Source of the DNA: Gammaproteobacteria bacterium
Lineage (GTDB): Bacteria; Pseudomonadota; Gammaproteobacteria; Pseudomonadales; Azotimanducaceae
DNA: 64,000 nt
NCBI GenBank assembly: GCA_028821405.1
Contig: JAPPGK010000108.1
Span: 89,619 to 153,618, forward strand
Direction: 5' to 3'
The notes beneath the pieces were generated by a model. That model saw nothing but the letters and a program-made list of their open reading frames with translations. It had not been told where the DNA came from and ran no database searches. Both the position numbers and the translations under genes were made by a program. Of this stretch, positions 25,037 to 36,657 are shown piece after piece; within the stretch, counting starts at the first letter, position 1, and every line of letters starts with the position of its first letter.

Positions 25037-26284
25037 TCAACGCGCCGATTCCAGCCGGAGCAGATCGGCAACCGTTTCCCGCTTGCGGACCACCGCGAAT
25101 TCGTCACCGTCCACGAGCACCTCCGCCACGCGAGGCCGGGTGTTGTAGTTGGAGCTCTGTACGAAGCCGTACGCACCGGCGGTGCGGATGGCGAGCAGGT
25201 CGCCTTCGTTCAACTCGAGTTCGCGATCGAGGGCAAGGAAATCGCCGGTCTCGCAGACCGGGCCCACGACATCCCAGCGCCCCCCCGCGCCGTCGCCGTC
25301 GACCACGGGCTCGACGGCATGCCGCGCCTGGTAGAGGGCCGGCCGGACCAGGTCGTTCATCGCGGCATCCACGACCGCGAAGTTCCGGTAGCCGGATGCC
25401 GGCGCGGGCTTGAGGTATTCCACACGCGTGAGGAGAATGCCCGCGTCGGCCACGAGGTAGCGCCCCGGTTCGACACGGAGTTGAAGCGTGCGTCTGCCGA
25501 GCGTCGTCCGAAGGACATCGCCCAAGGCGTCGAGGTCCAGCGCGGGCTCGTCCTCGTAGGTGATCCCGAAGCCGCCCCCGATGTCGATGTGATCGAGCAC
25601 GATGCCATCCCGTCCCAAGGCATCCACGAGTTCGAGCAGGGCGGTCAGTGCCATCCGGAACGGCTCGATGTCGGCGATCTGCGACCCGATATGGCAGTCG
25701 ATGCCCGCCACGTCCAGATGTGCCGATGCGAAGGCTCGGCGATACAGTTCCACCGCCTGGCCCGGCGGAACGCCGAACTTGCTTTCCTTGAGTCCGGTCG
25801 CGATGTAGGGATGGGTGTCGGCATCCACATCGGGATTCACGCGGATCGACACGCGCGCCCTGCGGCCAAGCAAACGTGCGCGGGCCTCGAGCCGACCGAG
25901 TTCCGAGGCGCTCTCCACATTGAATGCGTCGATGCCGGCCTTGATACCGAAGTCGATGTCTGCGAGCGACTTGCCGACCCCGGAAAAAACGACGCGGCCT
26001 GGATCGCCCCCGGCCCGAAGTACGCGTTCGAGTTCGCCGCCGGACACGATGTCGTAGCCGGCACCGAGTTCCCCCAAGCGGGCGAGAATCGCCAGGTTCG
26101 AGTTCGCCTTGACGGCATAGCAGACGCGGTGATCGACGCCGTCCAGCGCGGCTTCGAGGCATCGATACCGATCACGCACGACGGACCACGCGTACACGTA
26201 GGCGGGTGTGCCAACCCCGGCGGCGATGGTGGCCAGCGGCACGGCGTCGGCGCAGAGTTCGCCGTCCCTACGCGCGTAACCCAT
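25037..26284 (-). CDS. lysA: Diaminopimelate decarboxylase
   Basis: 415 residues of fold III PLP enzyme. The PLP lysine is Lys59 in YAVKAN, and the SGGELERVLRAG and HIDIGGGFGI segments are the typical phosphate-binding and barrel motifs. A Cys in GPVCETGDFLA supplies the second active site in the dimer. It forms lysine from meso-DAP. The start overlaps the upstream small lipoprotein frame by 17 bp. Confidence 0.96.
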   Translation of the reverse strand: MGYARRDGELCADAVPLATIAAGVGTPAYVYAWSVVRDRYRCLEAALDGVDHRVCYAVKANSNLAILARLGELGAGYDIVSGGELERVLRAGGDPGRVVFSGVGKSLADIDFGIKAGIDAFNVESASELGRLEARARLLGRRARVSIRVNPDVDADTHPYIATGLKESKFGVPPGQAVELYRRAFASAHLDVAGIDCHIGSQIADIEPFRMALTALLELVDALGRDGIVLDHIDIGGGFGITYEDEPALDLDALGDVLRTTLGRRTLQLRVEPGRYLVADAGILLTRVEYLKPAPASGYRNFAVVDAAMNDLVRPALYQARHAVEPVVDGDGAGGRWDVVGPVCETGDFLALDRELELNEGDLLAIRTAGAYGFVQSSNYNTRPRVAEVLVDGDEFAVVRKRETVADLLRLESAR

Positions 26285-26582
26285 CCGGACCTCCGCGGGT
26301 CATCCACACCGATCCGACACCGCGGGAAGCCCCGAGGCGCCCCATCGAACACATCTGCCAACCCGTTGAATCCCATGGCAATCCGTCGCGCCCCGATTCG
26401 CCACGCGCAGGCGTTGCGTGCGACCATGCACGGGACGGGTAAAGCCCACGCCCGACGGGCGGGTGCCATCCCGCAACACCCGCCTGTTCATCCGGTAATT
26501 CGAGGGGTCCCTTCTGCCCGCAGGTCGCAGCACCCAGGCACAACGAGCCGACGGCCAGCCAACGCAAACCTCGCGCCGACAT
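26268..26582 (-). CDS. lptM: LptM-like small lipoprotein with an unusually long tail
   Basis: The N-terminus has a hydrophobic signal (WLAVGSLCLGAAT) followed directly by CGQKGPLELPDEQ, the LptM/YifL signature in which Cys is lipidated and the GxKGPL peptide engages LptD. In gammaproteobacteria lptM sits just before lysA, as here. The frame continues to 104 residues, twice the family norm, with a tail of low recognisability that overlaps lysA by 17 bp. The functional peptide is probably the first 30 or so residues. Confidence 0.7.
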   Translation of the reverse strand: MSARGLRWLAVGSLCLGAATCGQKGPLELPDEQAGVAGWHPPVGRGLYPSRAWSHATPARGESGRDGLPWDSTGWQMCSMGRLGASRGVGSVWMTRGGPDGLRA

Positions 26583-26590
26583 GCCCTACC

Positions 26591-28003
26591 CTAGAGCCGG
26601 CGGCGGGCCGCTTCGATGGCGTCCCGCACCGCCGTGGGGGCCGTGCCCCCGGCGTGATCCCGGGCGGCGACGGCGCCGTCCAGCGTCAGGACTTCGTAGA
26701 CGTCGTCACCGATCGCGGCCGAGAGCGTCCTGTAGTCTTCGTACGGAATCGCATCCAAGGCAATCCCGCGTTCCGCGGCCAGGGCCACGGCCTTGCCGAC
26801 GATCTCGTGGGCGTCGCGGAACGGCACCCCACGCCGAACCAGGTAGTCCGCCAAGTCCGTCGCGACGGCGAATCCCGCATCGGCCGCAGCTCGCATGGCG
26901 ACGGGGTCGGGCACCATCGCGGAAACGATGCCGGTCATGGCGTCCAAGCAGTCGCACAGCGTGTCCGCGGTATCGAAGAGTGGCGACTTGTCCTCCTGAT
27001 TGTCCCGGTTGTACGCCAGCGGCTGGCCTTTCATCAGCACGAGCAACGCGTTGAGGTTGCCAATCACCCGGCCGCTCTTGCCGCGGATCAATTCGGGAAC
27101 GTCGGGGTTCTTCTTCTGCGGCATGATGCTCGACCCCGTGCAGTAGGCGTCGGGCAATGTTACGAACGCCCACTGCGGGGACGTCCAGAGTACGAGTTCC
27201 TCGCACCAACGCGACAGATGCACCGCGGCCAGGCTCGCGACGGCACAGAACTCGATGGCGAAGTCCCGGTCGCTCACCGCATCCAGGGAATTCGCGCTTA
27301 CCGCGTCGAAACCCAACTCCGACGCGCTCGCGGCGCGGTCGATGGGAAACGTCGTGCCCGCAAGTGCCGCGCTGCCAAGGGGCGATACGTTGACCCGCCC
27401 CCGGCAGTCGCGAAGCCGCTCCCGGTCGCGCGACGCCATCTCGTACCAGGCCATCAAGTGGTGCGCGAAGGTAACGGGTTGCGCGGTCTGCAGGTGCGTC
27501 AACCCCGCCATCACGGTCTCGGTGTGCCGGCTCGCGAGATCGACCAGGCAGCGCATCAAGTCGGTCAGCCGGCCGTCGATCTCGTCGATGCGGTCCCGCA
27601 GCCAGAGGCGCACGTCGGTAGCCACCTGGTCGTTGCGGGATCGACCGGTATGCAACCGCTTGCCGGCGTCGCCGACGAGTTCGGTGAGACGCGCCTCGAT
27701 GTTCATGTGGACGTCCTCCAGCGCCGGATCCCACACGAACTCACCACCCTCGATCGCCGTGCGGATGGTGCACAAGCCATCGACGATGGCGTCGCGGTCG
27801 GCGGGACTGAGCACCCCAGCGGCGGCCAGCGCGTTGGCGTGGGCGATGGAGCCCCGGATGTCGTAGAGGTATAACCGCCGGTCGACGTCCACGGATGCCG
27901 TGAAGCGGGCGACGAATTCGTCGGTAGGCGCCGAAAAACGGCCGCCCCACATGCTCGGCTTTGCGTTTTCCTCGGAGTTGCCCGTGTCGCCGTCGTTGGC
28001 CAT
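26591..28003 (-). CDS. argH: Argininosuccinate lyase
   Basis: 470 residues from the ATG at 28003; the longer frame to 28276 runs through the hemC coding region and is not used. The fumarase-superfamily signature [15 protein letters not shown] holds the catalytic Ser loop, and [15 protein letters not shown] and [13 protein letters not shown] give the other active-site regions. It splits argininosuccinate to arginine and fumarate. It is first in the minus-strand run leading to lptM and lysA, and divergent from hemC. Confidence 0.96.
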   Translation of the reverse strand: MANDGDTGNSEENAKPSMWGGRFSAPTDEFVARFTASVDVDRRLYLYDIRGSIAHANALAAAGVLSPADRDAIVDGLCTIRTAIEGGEFVWDPALEDVHMNIEARLTELVGDAGKRLHTGRSRNDQVATDVRLWLRDRIDEIDGRLTDLMRCLVDLASRHTETVMAGLTHLQTAQPVTFAHHLMAWYEMASRDRERLRDCRGRVNVSPLGSAALAGTTFPIDRAASASELGFDAVSANSLDAVSDRDFAIEFCAVASLAAVHLSRWCEELVLWTSPQWAFVTLPDAYCTGSSIMPQKKNPDVPELIRGKSGRVIGNLNALLVLMKGQPLAYNRDNQEDKSPLFDTADTLCDCLDAMTGIVSAMVPDPVAMRAAADAGFAVATDLADYLVRRGVPFRDAHEIVGKAVALAAERGIALDAIPYEDYRTLSAAIGDDVYEVLTLDGAVAARDHAGGTAPTAVRDAIEAARRRL

Positions 28004-28135
28004 GGTCGATCCGTCGCTACCGCGCCTCGTGTGTACACGAGCCGTCCAAGAGGGCTCGCGGAAACCGAGCCGACGCGCGATTATATCAACCGGCCACCGT
28101 CGGCATTCGCCGCGCTCGCCGTTTGGGAGATCGAG

Positions 28136-29065
28136 TTGCCCACACTTCGCATCGCCACCCGACGCAGCCCCCTGGCTCTGATCCAGGCGAATTTCGTGGC
28201 CGCCCGGCTGCGCGAAACCGAACCGGCCTTGGACGTCGAACTGCTCGAAGTGGCGACCCGGGGCGACATCGACCAATCGGCATCGTTGGCGGCGTCGGCG
28301 GGCGGCGATGGCCAGCCGGGCAAGGGCGTGTTCATCGACTCGCTACGCGATGCGCTTCTCGACGGTCGCGCGGACCTCGCGGCACACAGCATGAAGGACG
28401 TGCCAATCGACAACCCCGAAGCCCTTGTTCTGCGCACCTTCGGGCCCAGGGCCGACCCCCGCGATGCCTTGGTGGCGAGTCCGGATTCCGGCATCCGTGA
28501 TCTCTTCGACCTGGCGCCCGGCGCCAGGATCGCGACGGTCAGCATCCGGCGTCGCGCGATGCTAAAGAGTCTTCTGCGCGACATCGAGATCGTACCGGTC
28601 AGGGGCAACGTGGGTACTCGCCTCAAGCGTCTCGACGAAGGCCGCTACGATGCGCTGCTGTTGGCCTGCGCAGGATTGGAGCGCCTCGGGCTGGACGACC
28701 GCATTGTCCAGCGCCTGGATCCGGAGACCTTCGTCCCGGCGCCAGGACAAGGCGCGCTCGCCGTTGAATTCTCCGCCCACCGGTCCGACGTCCGGGATCT
28801 CGTCGCCCCATCGGTGGCCCCGGACGTCGAGCGTTGCGTGGTCGCGGAGCGGGAACTCGCCCGCGCGATCGGCGCCGACTGTGCGCTACCCCTCGGTGCG
28901 TACTGCGCGACACAGGGCGCACTGCGGTTGACCGCCGTTGCCGCCGACGCCGACGCTGGCCGCGTACTCCGGGTTGTACTCACCGGCGATGACCCCGTCG
29001 CCCTGGGCGGCGAAGTGGCCACCCGCCTCGAAGCCCTGGGCGCACGCGAGCTACTCGGGACTTGA
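28136..29065 (+). CDS. hemC: Porphobilinogen deaminase (hydroxymethylbilane synthase)
   Basis: 309 residues from the TTG at 28136, the only start that gives the standard N-terminus [14 protein letters not shown]. The open frame reaches back to a GTG at 28031 but adds unlike sequence. SMKDVP holds the lysines, and Cys249 in [11 protein letters not shown] carries the dipyrromethane cofactor. It joins four porphobilinogens. A 132-bp divergent region with a GGGAGA site separates it from argH. Confidence 0.95.
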   Translation: MPTLRIATRRSPLALIQANFVAARLRETEPALDVELLEVATRGDIDQSASLAASAGGDGQPGKGVFIDSLRDALLDGRADLAAHSMKDVPIDNPEALVLRTFGPRADPRDALVASPDSGIRDLFDLAPGARIATVSIRRRAMLKSLLRDIEIVPVRGNVGTRLKRLDEGRYDALLLACAGLERLGLDDRIVQRLDPETFVPAPGQGALAVEFSAHRSDVRDLVAPSVAPDVERCVVAERELARAIGADCALPLGAYCATQGALRLTAVAADADAGRVLRVVLTGDDPVALGGEVATRLEALGARELLGT

Positions 29066-29073
29066 CGCACTTG

Positions 29074-29757
29074 ATGCGCGTCTGGTTGACGAGAACCGAG
29101 CCCGGCGCGACACGCCAGGCGGCAACCCTCGCGGAACGCGGGTTCGACGTCCTCAGGGCGCCCGTGCTCGGCATCGAGGCGTTGCCCTCGGCGCCTCCCG
29201 ACGGGAGCTTCGATGTCGTGGTGTTCGTATCCGAACATGCGGTCTCCTGCGCCGCGGCCAACGGCTGGCGAGGCGGACCGGCAATCGCCATCGGCGAGGC
29301 GGCGGCGCGCGCCCTTCGTTCCTTGGGGGTCGAGCCGGCATGGCCGACGCAGGCCAATGCGGAGGGCGTCGTCGAGGCATTCGCACCGATGCCGCCCGAT
29401 CGGACGCTTCTCGTGAAGGGTTCCGGCGGCACAACGACCCTCCAGAATTGGCTGCGAGCACTCGATCTCGAGGTCCTCGAGTGGAACGTCTATCGCCGCG
29501 TGCCCCTTGAGCCGGCGATCTCGGGTGAGGGCATCGACGCCATCGTCGCCGCCAGCGGGGATGGATTGCGAGTGGTGGAACAACTGTGGTTTGCTCAACG
29601 CGGCGATGCCCGCGTGCCCCTCCTCGTGCCGTCCGAACGCGTAGCGCGTCTCGCCAGGGCGACGGGGTTCGAGCACGTCGTCGTCACCGCCGGGGCGGGC
29701 GCCGCCACCGTGGTAGAAGCGCTTCAAGAACTTGCCGACCGGAGTGGAGATGGCTGA
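29074..29757 (+). CDS. hemD: Uroporphyrinogen-III synthase
   Basis: About 227 residues. The start RVWLTRTEPGATRQ and the two-lobed alpha/beta layout (VFVSEHAV, LVKGSGGTTTLQ, VAASGDGLRV) match HemD, a family low in identity but conserved in context after hemC. It closes and flips ring D of hydroxymethylbilane. The ATG at 29074 is 8 bases after hemC; a TTG at 29062 overlapping the hemC stop is an alternative. Confidence 0.88.
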   Translation: MRVWLTRTEPGATRQAATLAERGFDVLRAPVLGIEALPSAPPDGSFDVVVFVSEHAVSCAAANGWRGGPAIAIGEAAARALRSLGVEPAWPTQANAEGVVEAFAPMPPDRTLLVKGSGGTTTLQNWLRALDLEVLEWNVYRRVPLEPAISGEGIDAIVAASGDGLRVVEQLWFAQRGDARVPLLVPSERVARLARATGFEHVVVTAGAGAATVVEALQELADRSGDG

Positions 29758-31000
29758 AACGGACCCGACCAAACCCCCCTCGTCGGCAGAGCCGCCCGAC
29801 GCGGGGGATGACGAAGCCAAGGCCGCCGCGCCTGCCGAGGGCAGCGAGTCCACGGCGGCCGAGCCGGATGAAGCCGCAGGCGAGGCTCCGTCGGGCAACG
29901 CAACCCGGGCAATCGATATCGAACCATCCGATCCCCGCGAAGCAAGGCTCGACGATCCGTCGCCCGGCAGGACGGCACCGCCCCCGGCGTTGCCGGTGCC
30001 CTCGAGACCGCGCAAGTCCGGTCGGGTTCTCGCAACATTGGCGCTGCTGCTTTCGTTCGTCGCCATCGGCGCGGCGGGCTACTTCCTCTACCGCGACTGG
30101 GTTGACGACCCCAACGCCCGCATCGAGGCCGATCTCCGCACCTACCGGACGGACCACGCCAACTTGCACCGTGCCACCACCGAGGAGGTCGCGGTCCTGC
30201 GTGGGGAACTGTCACGGGCCAGCGAAGAGATTGCCGGACTCCGGCATGCGCTCTCGGAAGCGCGCACCGCCATGGCCGAAGCCGTTGCGGCCAACCGGGC
30301 GAACGCGCCGCCCACCCCCGCCGCCTGGAAGTTGGCGGAGGTGGAATACCTGCTGACCATCGCCAATCACCGCTTGCTCATGCAACGCGACTCGGCCGGT
30401 GCCCTCGAACTTCTCGCCCTGGCCGACCAGGTGCTCGCGGACCTCGACGATTTCCGCTATCACGAGGTGCGCGCCTTGCTTGCCGACGAACAACTCGCCC
30501 TGCGCACCTTCGAGTACCCGGATACGCAGGGCGTGTTCCTCCGCCTGGAGGCCGTCAAGGGATCCCTCGACGAGCTGCCGATACGACTGCCGGACTACAC
30601 GGCCGAAGACCCCAACGCATCGGTGGAAACCGACGACGACGCCTCGATGGTCGATGCGTTTCTTCACCGCCTGGACGGCCTCGTCCGGTTCCGTCGCCAC
30701 GAAGGCGAAGCGATTCGCCCGCTGCTGCCGCCCGCCGAAGCCGAATACCTCGAACAGCATCTGCGCCTGGCCCTGGAGCGAGCCCAGCTTGCCGTATTGC
30801 GGGGGGACCAGGGCATCTTCGAGACCAGCCTGCGCACCGCCCGGGATCGGCTGCATGGTTTCGTCGATCCCGGCCGGTCGGCGGTCGCTGAAACCCTGGC
30901 CGAGCTCGACGAACTGCAGCGAATCGACCTCAAGGTGGTGCCACCGGACATTACCCGATCGCTGGCGCGTCTACGGGAACTGCGTCGGGGCGCGCCTTAG
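29750..31000 (+). CDS. hemX: HemX-like membrane protein
   Basis: 416 residues from the ATG at 29750. A Pro/Ala/Glu-rich cytosolic N-terminus of about 90 residues precedes one membrane span (VLATLALLLSFVAIGAAGYF), then a coiled coil and a helical domain with EYLLTIANHRLLMQRD, the recognised HemX segment. It was once labelled uroporphyrinogen III methyltransferase but has no SAM site. It overlaps hemD by 8 bp and precedes hemY directly. Confidence 0.9.
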   Translation: MAETDPTKPPSSAEPPDAGDDEAKAAAPAEGSESTAAEPDEAAGEAPSGNATRAIDIEPSDPREARLDDPSPGRTAPPPALPVPSRPRKSGRVLATLALLLSFVAIGAAGYFLYRDWVDDPNARIEADLRTYRTDHANLHRATTEEVAVLRGELSRASEEIAGLRHALSEARTAMAEAVAANRANAPPTPAAWKLAEVEYLLTIANHRLLMQRDSAGALELLALADQVLADLDDFRYHEVRALLADEQLALRTFEYPDTQGVFLRLEAVKGSLDELPIRLPDYTAEDPNASVETDDDASMVDAFLHRLDGLVRFRRHEGEAIRPLLPPAEAEYLEQHLRLALERAQLAVLRGDQGIFETSLRTARDRLHGFVDPGRSAVAETLAELDELQRIDLKVVPPDITRSLARLRELRRGAP

Positions 31001-32170
31001 GTGATCCGGTTCCTCGTCCTCCTCACCATCGGTCTCGCCGCCGGCGGGCTGCTCGCGTTCCTGATGGTGCGCGATCCCGGCTATGTTCTCGTGGCCTACG
31101 ACGAGGTGACCGTGGAGACCAGCCTTTGGTTCGCCCTCGCCTGTTTCGTCGCGTTGGCCGTGTTGGTCTACCTGGTGGCCTTCCTCGTCCGACGCGCCGC
31201 GCGAAGCGGTTTCGCGGTCTCCGGCTGGTTCCGCTGGCGGCGCGTGGCGAAAGCCCGCAACCGATCCCTGGAGGGGTTCATGCTGTCCGCCGAGGGCCGC
31301 TGGAGCGAAGCGAAGCAAGCCCTCCTCGAGTCCGCAGACCGGGTCGACACGCCGTTGGCCAATCTAGTCGCCGCGGCGCGGGCCGCGAACGAACTCGAAC
31401 GTTACGAGGAACGCGACGCCATCCTCGCCCGGGCCGGGGAGTCGACGCCGCAGGCGGCGTTCACCGTCGAACTCGTGCGCGCCGAGTTGCAGCGCGCCGC
31501 CGGTCAATGGGGGCGGAGCATCGCCACCCTCGACGCCCTCAGGGAAAGAGCGCCGCGGCACCCGGTGGTACTCAAGGGGCTGTTCGAAGCCCACCGGCAC
31601 CTCGATGACTGGGACGCCGTCGCGGAACTCGCGCCGTCGCTGCCGAAAGATGCGGCACCCGACATGGCGGACATCCACGCCGCCGCCTGGCGAGCCCGGT
31701 TCGCCAAAGTCAAGGCGAGCGACCACGCCGCCGAACATGCCCGCAAGGCGTGGAAGGCCATGCCGAAGCAACTGCGCACCGACGAGGGGCTCGTCCTCGA
31801 TCACGTCGACGCCCTGGCAGGCGATGCGCCGGTCGAGGCCGAAGCCGCGCTGCGCCAGGCATTGAAGAAAGCGTGGCGCGAAGCCTGGGTCCGCCGCTAC
31901 GCCAACGTGGGCGCCGATCCGGTCAAGCAACTGGCCATCGCGAAACAATGGCAGAAGCGGCGACCGGACGACCCCGTGCTGCTGCTCACCCTCGGCCGGC
32001 TGTCGGCCGCGACCGGAAACACCGACGAGGCGAAGTCGTACCTTGAGGCAAGCCTCGAGCATCGGGAAGATCCCGCGACGCTTGCGGAACTCGGACGGTT
32101 GTACTCGAAGGACGGGGACCGGGACGCCGCCAACGCCTATCTTGCCCGGGCGCTTGCGCTGAAACCTTGA
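31001..32170 (+). CDS. hemY: HemY-like membrane TPR protein
   Basis: 389 residues. Two N-terminal membrane spans (about 2-20 and 40-63) and the HemY_N region MLSAEGRWSEAKQALLESA are followed by tetratricopeptide-like helices, for example AELGRLYSKDGDRDAANAYL. It is the E. coli HemY type (not protoporphyrinogen oxidase). It is probably a scaffold for the heme pathway. The GTG start comes directly after the hemX stop. Confidence 0.9.
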   Translation: MIRFLVLLTIGLAAGGLLAFLMVRDPGYVLVAYDEVTVETSLWFALACFVALAVLVYLVAFLVRRAARSGFAVSGWFRWRRVAKARNRSLEGFMLSAEGRWSEAKQALLESADRVDTPLANLVAAARAANELERYEERDAILARAGESTPQAAFTVELVRAELQRAAGQWGRSIATLDALRERAPRHPVVLKGLFEAHRHLDDWDAVAELAPSLPKDAAPDMADIHAAAWRARFAKVKASDHAAEHARKAWKAMPKQLRTDEGLVLDHVDALAGDAPVEAEAALRQALKKAWREAWVRRYANVGADPVKQLAIAKQWQKRRPDDPVLLLTLGRLSAATGNTDEAKSYLEASLEHREDPATLAELGRLYSKDGDRDAANAYLARALALKP

Positions 32171-32312
32171 GCGTTCTGCCCGTCGTCGGGTAGTGAGCGG
32201 GGTTGAGTTTGCCGGTCAGGACGCGCGTAGGAGACCGCTTTGTCCCGCCCCCGGTCACATCCACCCGAACGCCGGCGCGTCGCGGTTCGGGCGACCTCCA
32301 CCTACGGCGCGG

Positions 32313-33575
<1,263 letters not shown>

Positions 33576-33909
33576 GTGGGTTCGGTTCTATGTGGCCTAG
33601 GTAGCGGGTGAGGATGGCGGGCGCATACCGCACCCATGGTTGGGAGATGTGGTTGTTAGGAAGTTCCCCAGCCGACGCTTTGCTTGCACCGCCTCTCTTA
33701 AGAGGAGCGCCACCTCGCAAGGAAGCGCTGCGGCTCAAGCTTGATGGACTCTACAGGCGAATCTTCGGTAAAGACCGCGGTCCTGAACAAGCCCGCGTGC
33801 GTCAGTGACGCGGACTCTACCACCGCGAGATTGGCGGCGTCTACAACGGGTGTGTGACCGCTGTGTGACCGCCCGGTGGTGCTTCAACCCCCGCCGGGCG
33901 GGAATGGGA
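33576..33909. other. 334-bp gap between rho and trxA
   Basis: No convincing gene is seen on either strand. The gap should hold the rho promoter and an untranslated leader; rho is often autoregulated through its leader. A 10-bp palindrome CTCTTAAGAG lies at 33695-33704. A GC-rich inverted repeat (33869-33876 with 33894-33901) lies just past the trxA stop but lacks a T-run. Confidence 0.5.
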
Positions 33910-34236
33910 TCAGATGTTGCTGTCGAGGAAAGCCGCCAACTGGGACTTCGACAAGGCACCGACCTTGGTGGCCTCCACTTCGCCGTTGCGGAACAGCATC
34001 AGGGTCGGGATCCCCCGGATCCCGTACTTCGGCGGCGTCTGCTGATTGGCGTCGATGTCGAGCTTGCAGACCTGCACCCGGTCGGCGTACTCGTCGGCGA
34101 TCTCCTCCAGGATCGGGGCGATCATCTTGCACGGGCCACACCACTCGGCCCAGTAGTCGACGAGTACCGGCTTGTCGGCACCGAGAACCTTGTCGTTCCA
34201 GTCGGCGTCGGTGACGTGATGAATGTTGTCCGACAT
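33910..34236 (-). CDS. trxA: Thioredoxin 1
   Basis: 108 residues with the redox motif WCGPC at 32-36 and the cis-Pro loop RGIPTLMLF. It is the general cytosolic disulfide reductase. A TTTAGGAGC ribosome-binding site precedes the ATG. The rho-trxA neighbourhood on one strand is common in gammaproteobacteria. Confidence 0.97.
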   Translation of the reverse strand: MSDNIHHVTDADWNDKVLGADKPVLVDYWAEWCGPCKMIAPILEEIADEYADRVQVCKLDIDANQQTPPKYGIRGIPTLMLFRNGEVEATKVGALSKSQLAAFLDSNI

Positions 34237-34339
34237 TGAGTCTGCTCCTAAACGTGCTGCAATTCGGCGAGGGGGCTAAGGGCGAATCGTACCATTCGCA
34301 AGGCCAAGATGGGGTCGGCCGGGCGCGTTTTCAAGCACC

Positions 34340-34378
34340 GGGGCGAGGCCGCGCCCTCGGGGACGATGGCCTCGCCCC
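34340..34378. repeat. 11-bp perfect inverted repeat with 17-base loop
   Basis: GGGGCGAGGCC (34340-34350) pairs perfectly with GGCCTCGCCCC (34368-34378). It lies in the non-coding stretch between trxA and the frameshifted membrane gene. There is no T-run on either side. It resembles the palindromes at 6.15 and 62.0 kb in its GGGCGA/TCGCCC ends. Confidence 0.55.
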
Positions 34379-34477
34379 CACGATCACCGTCCCAAGAATC
34401 CGTCGTGCACCGCGTAGCACCGCACCTACAAAAAAGGTGAGCGGCTGAAATGTACTCAAATTCTGTTCGCGGCCTAG

Positions 34478-35555
34478 CTATGCCAAATCCCTCTGAGTTG
34501 GAACATGGCGTGCGGTCATGTGGACGGCGATGGGAATCGCGAAGCAGAAGATCGGCCAGAACATGCGGCCGTCGGTATACGCCACCATCCAGGAATACCC
34601 GTAGTGGGCGATGGCAGCGGCGAGACCCGCCCACATCGGCAACCAGAGCGGTTCATAAGCGCAACGTCGCAGGTTGGACAGTGGCGAGGACACCCGCCGC
34701 AGCAGGAACGGCGCGGCGAGGGTCGCAACGCACAGCAACAGCGTGAGCCACGAACGGGCGCGGAAGACGTTGTACTGTAGCGAGGTGAGGTCCATGTGCC
34801 AACTGTAGTGATGAAGGGCCGGCACCCAACTCCGCACCGCAAACCAGAGCGCCGTCCAGAGGCCTAGTGCCAGAATCGTCCACGCAACCGTCGGCCTCCA
34901 CGAACGGGTCGTCACCCAAACGCCGGCGGCAAGCGCCGGAACCACCATGACGATGTTCTCCTTGGCGAGCAGGCCGAAGCCGATGACGAGAGCGGCAGCG
35001 AGGTAGTGGCGACCGTAGATCAAGTTGAGACAGGCGTTCACCGCGAAACACGACGACCGGGTCGATGTACCCGATGGTGGAGTAGTAGAAGGTGGGGAAC
35101 GAGACGGCGAACAGCGCGGACCCGAAGAGCGCGTCCCGTTCGGAGAGTGCGAGCAGGCGTTGGAGTCGATAGAGCAGCAACATCGCACCGACCACCAGCA
35201 GGACGTTCACCGCATTGATCGCCGTCATCGGGCTTAGCGGCAACGCGGCCGCGAGGGCGGGAACGACGAGCCGGTAGCAGAACGGTGCACGAATCCCCTG
35301 TATGTTGCGGGCAATGCCAAGCCTGTCGAACTTGGTATCGGTTCCCTCTTGTCCCGCGATGACGTCGTCCATCTCGCCGCGAAGCCACCGCACGGTCTCC
35401 ACGTAGTACCGGGAATCGCCGAGATGAACCGTTCCATCGGCCATCGTGAACGGACCGACCAGCCAATCGGCGCGGTTGAATCGCAGACCGGCGACCGCCG
35501 CCGTCAGGAGCGACAGCAGCACTAGGATCGTCGTGACTCTGGATATTCGTCGCAC
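34478..35555 (-). pseudogene. Frameshifted polytopic membrane protein
   Basis: The first half, from 35555, shows a signal-anchor then several spans (for example INAVNVLLVVGAMLLLY) up to YYSTIGYIDPVVVF. The second half continues one frame over with AVNACLNLIYGRHYLAAALV and more spans to 34478. The switch falls at a TTT run (34 bases AAA on the plus strand at 35046-35048); removing one T restores a single 358-residue frame. About eight spans are predicted. It resembles glycosyltransferase-like membrane proteins in layout, but no motif proves this. Confidence 0.7.
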
Positions 35556-35653
35556 CCGCCTACCCGGTAGTGGCCTAGTTTGACGTTGAGACCCTAGCCC
35601 CTACGCCCCATTGGCTGCCCGAAACTTTGAAAACGACAGCGACTTCGGCCCGC

Positions 35654-36652
<999 letters not shown>

Positions 36653-36657
36653 CACTT

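Noticed and set aside
24953..27874. A 973-residue open frame on the plus strand
   Set aside because: It is antisense to lysA, lptM and argH, which have full family motifs. Its translation is low-complexity and resembles no protein; it exists because stops are rare at this GC.
33869..33901. GC-rich inverted repeat after trxA as an intrinsic terminator
   Set aside because: The arms pair but the loop is 17 bases and no T-run follows on the minus strand.
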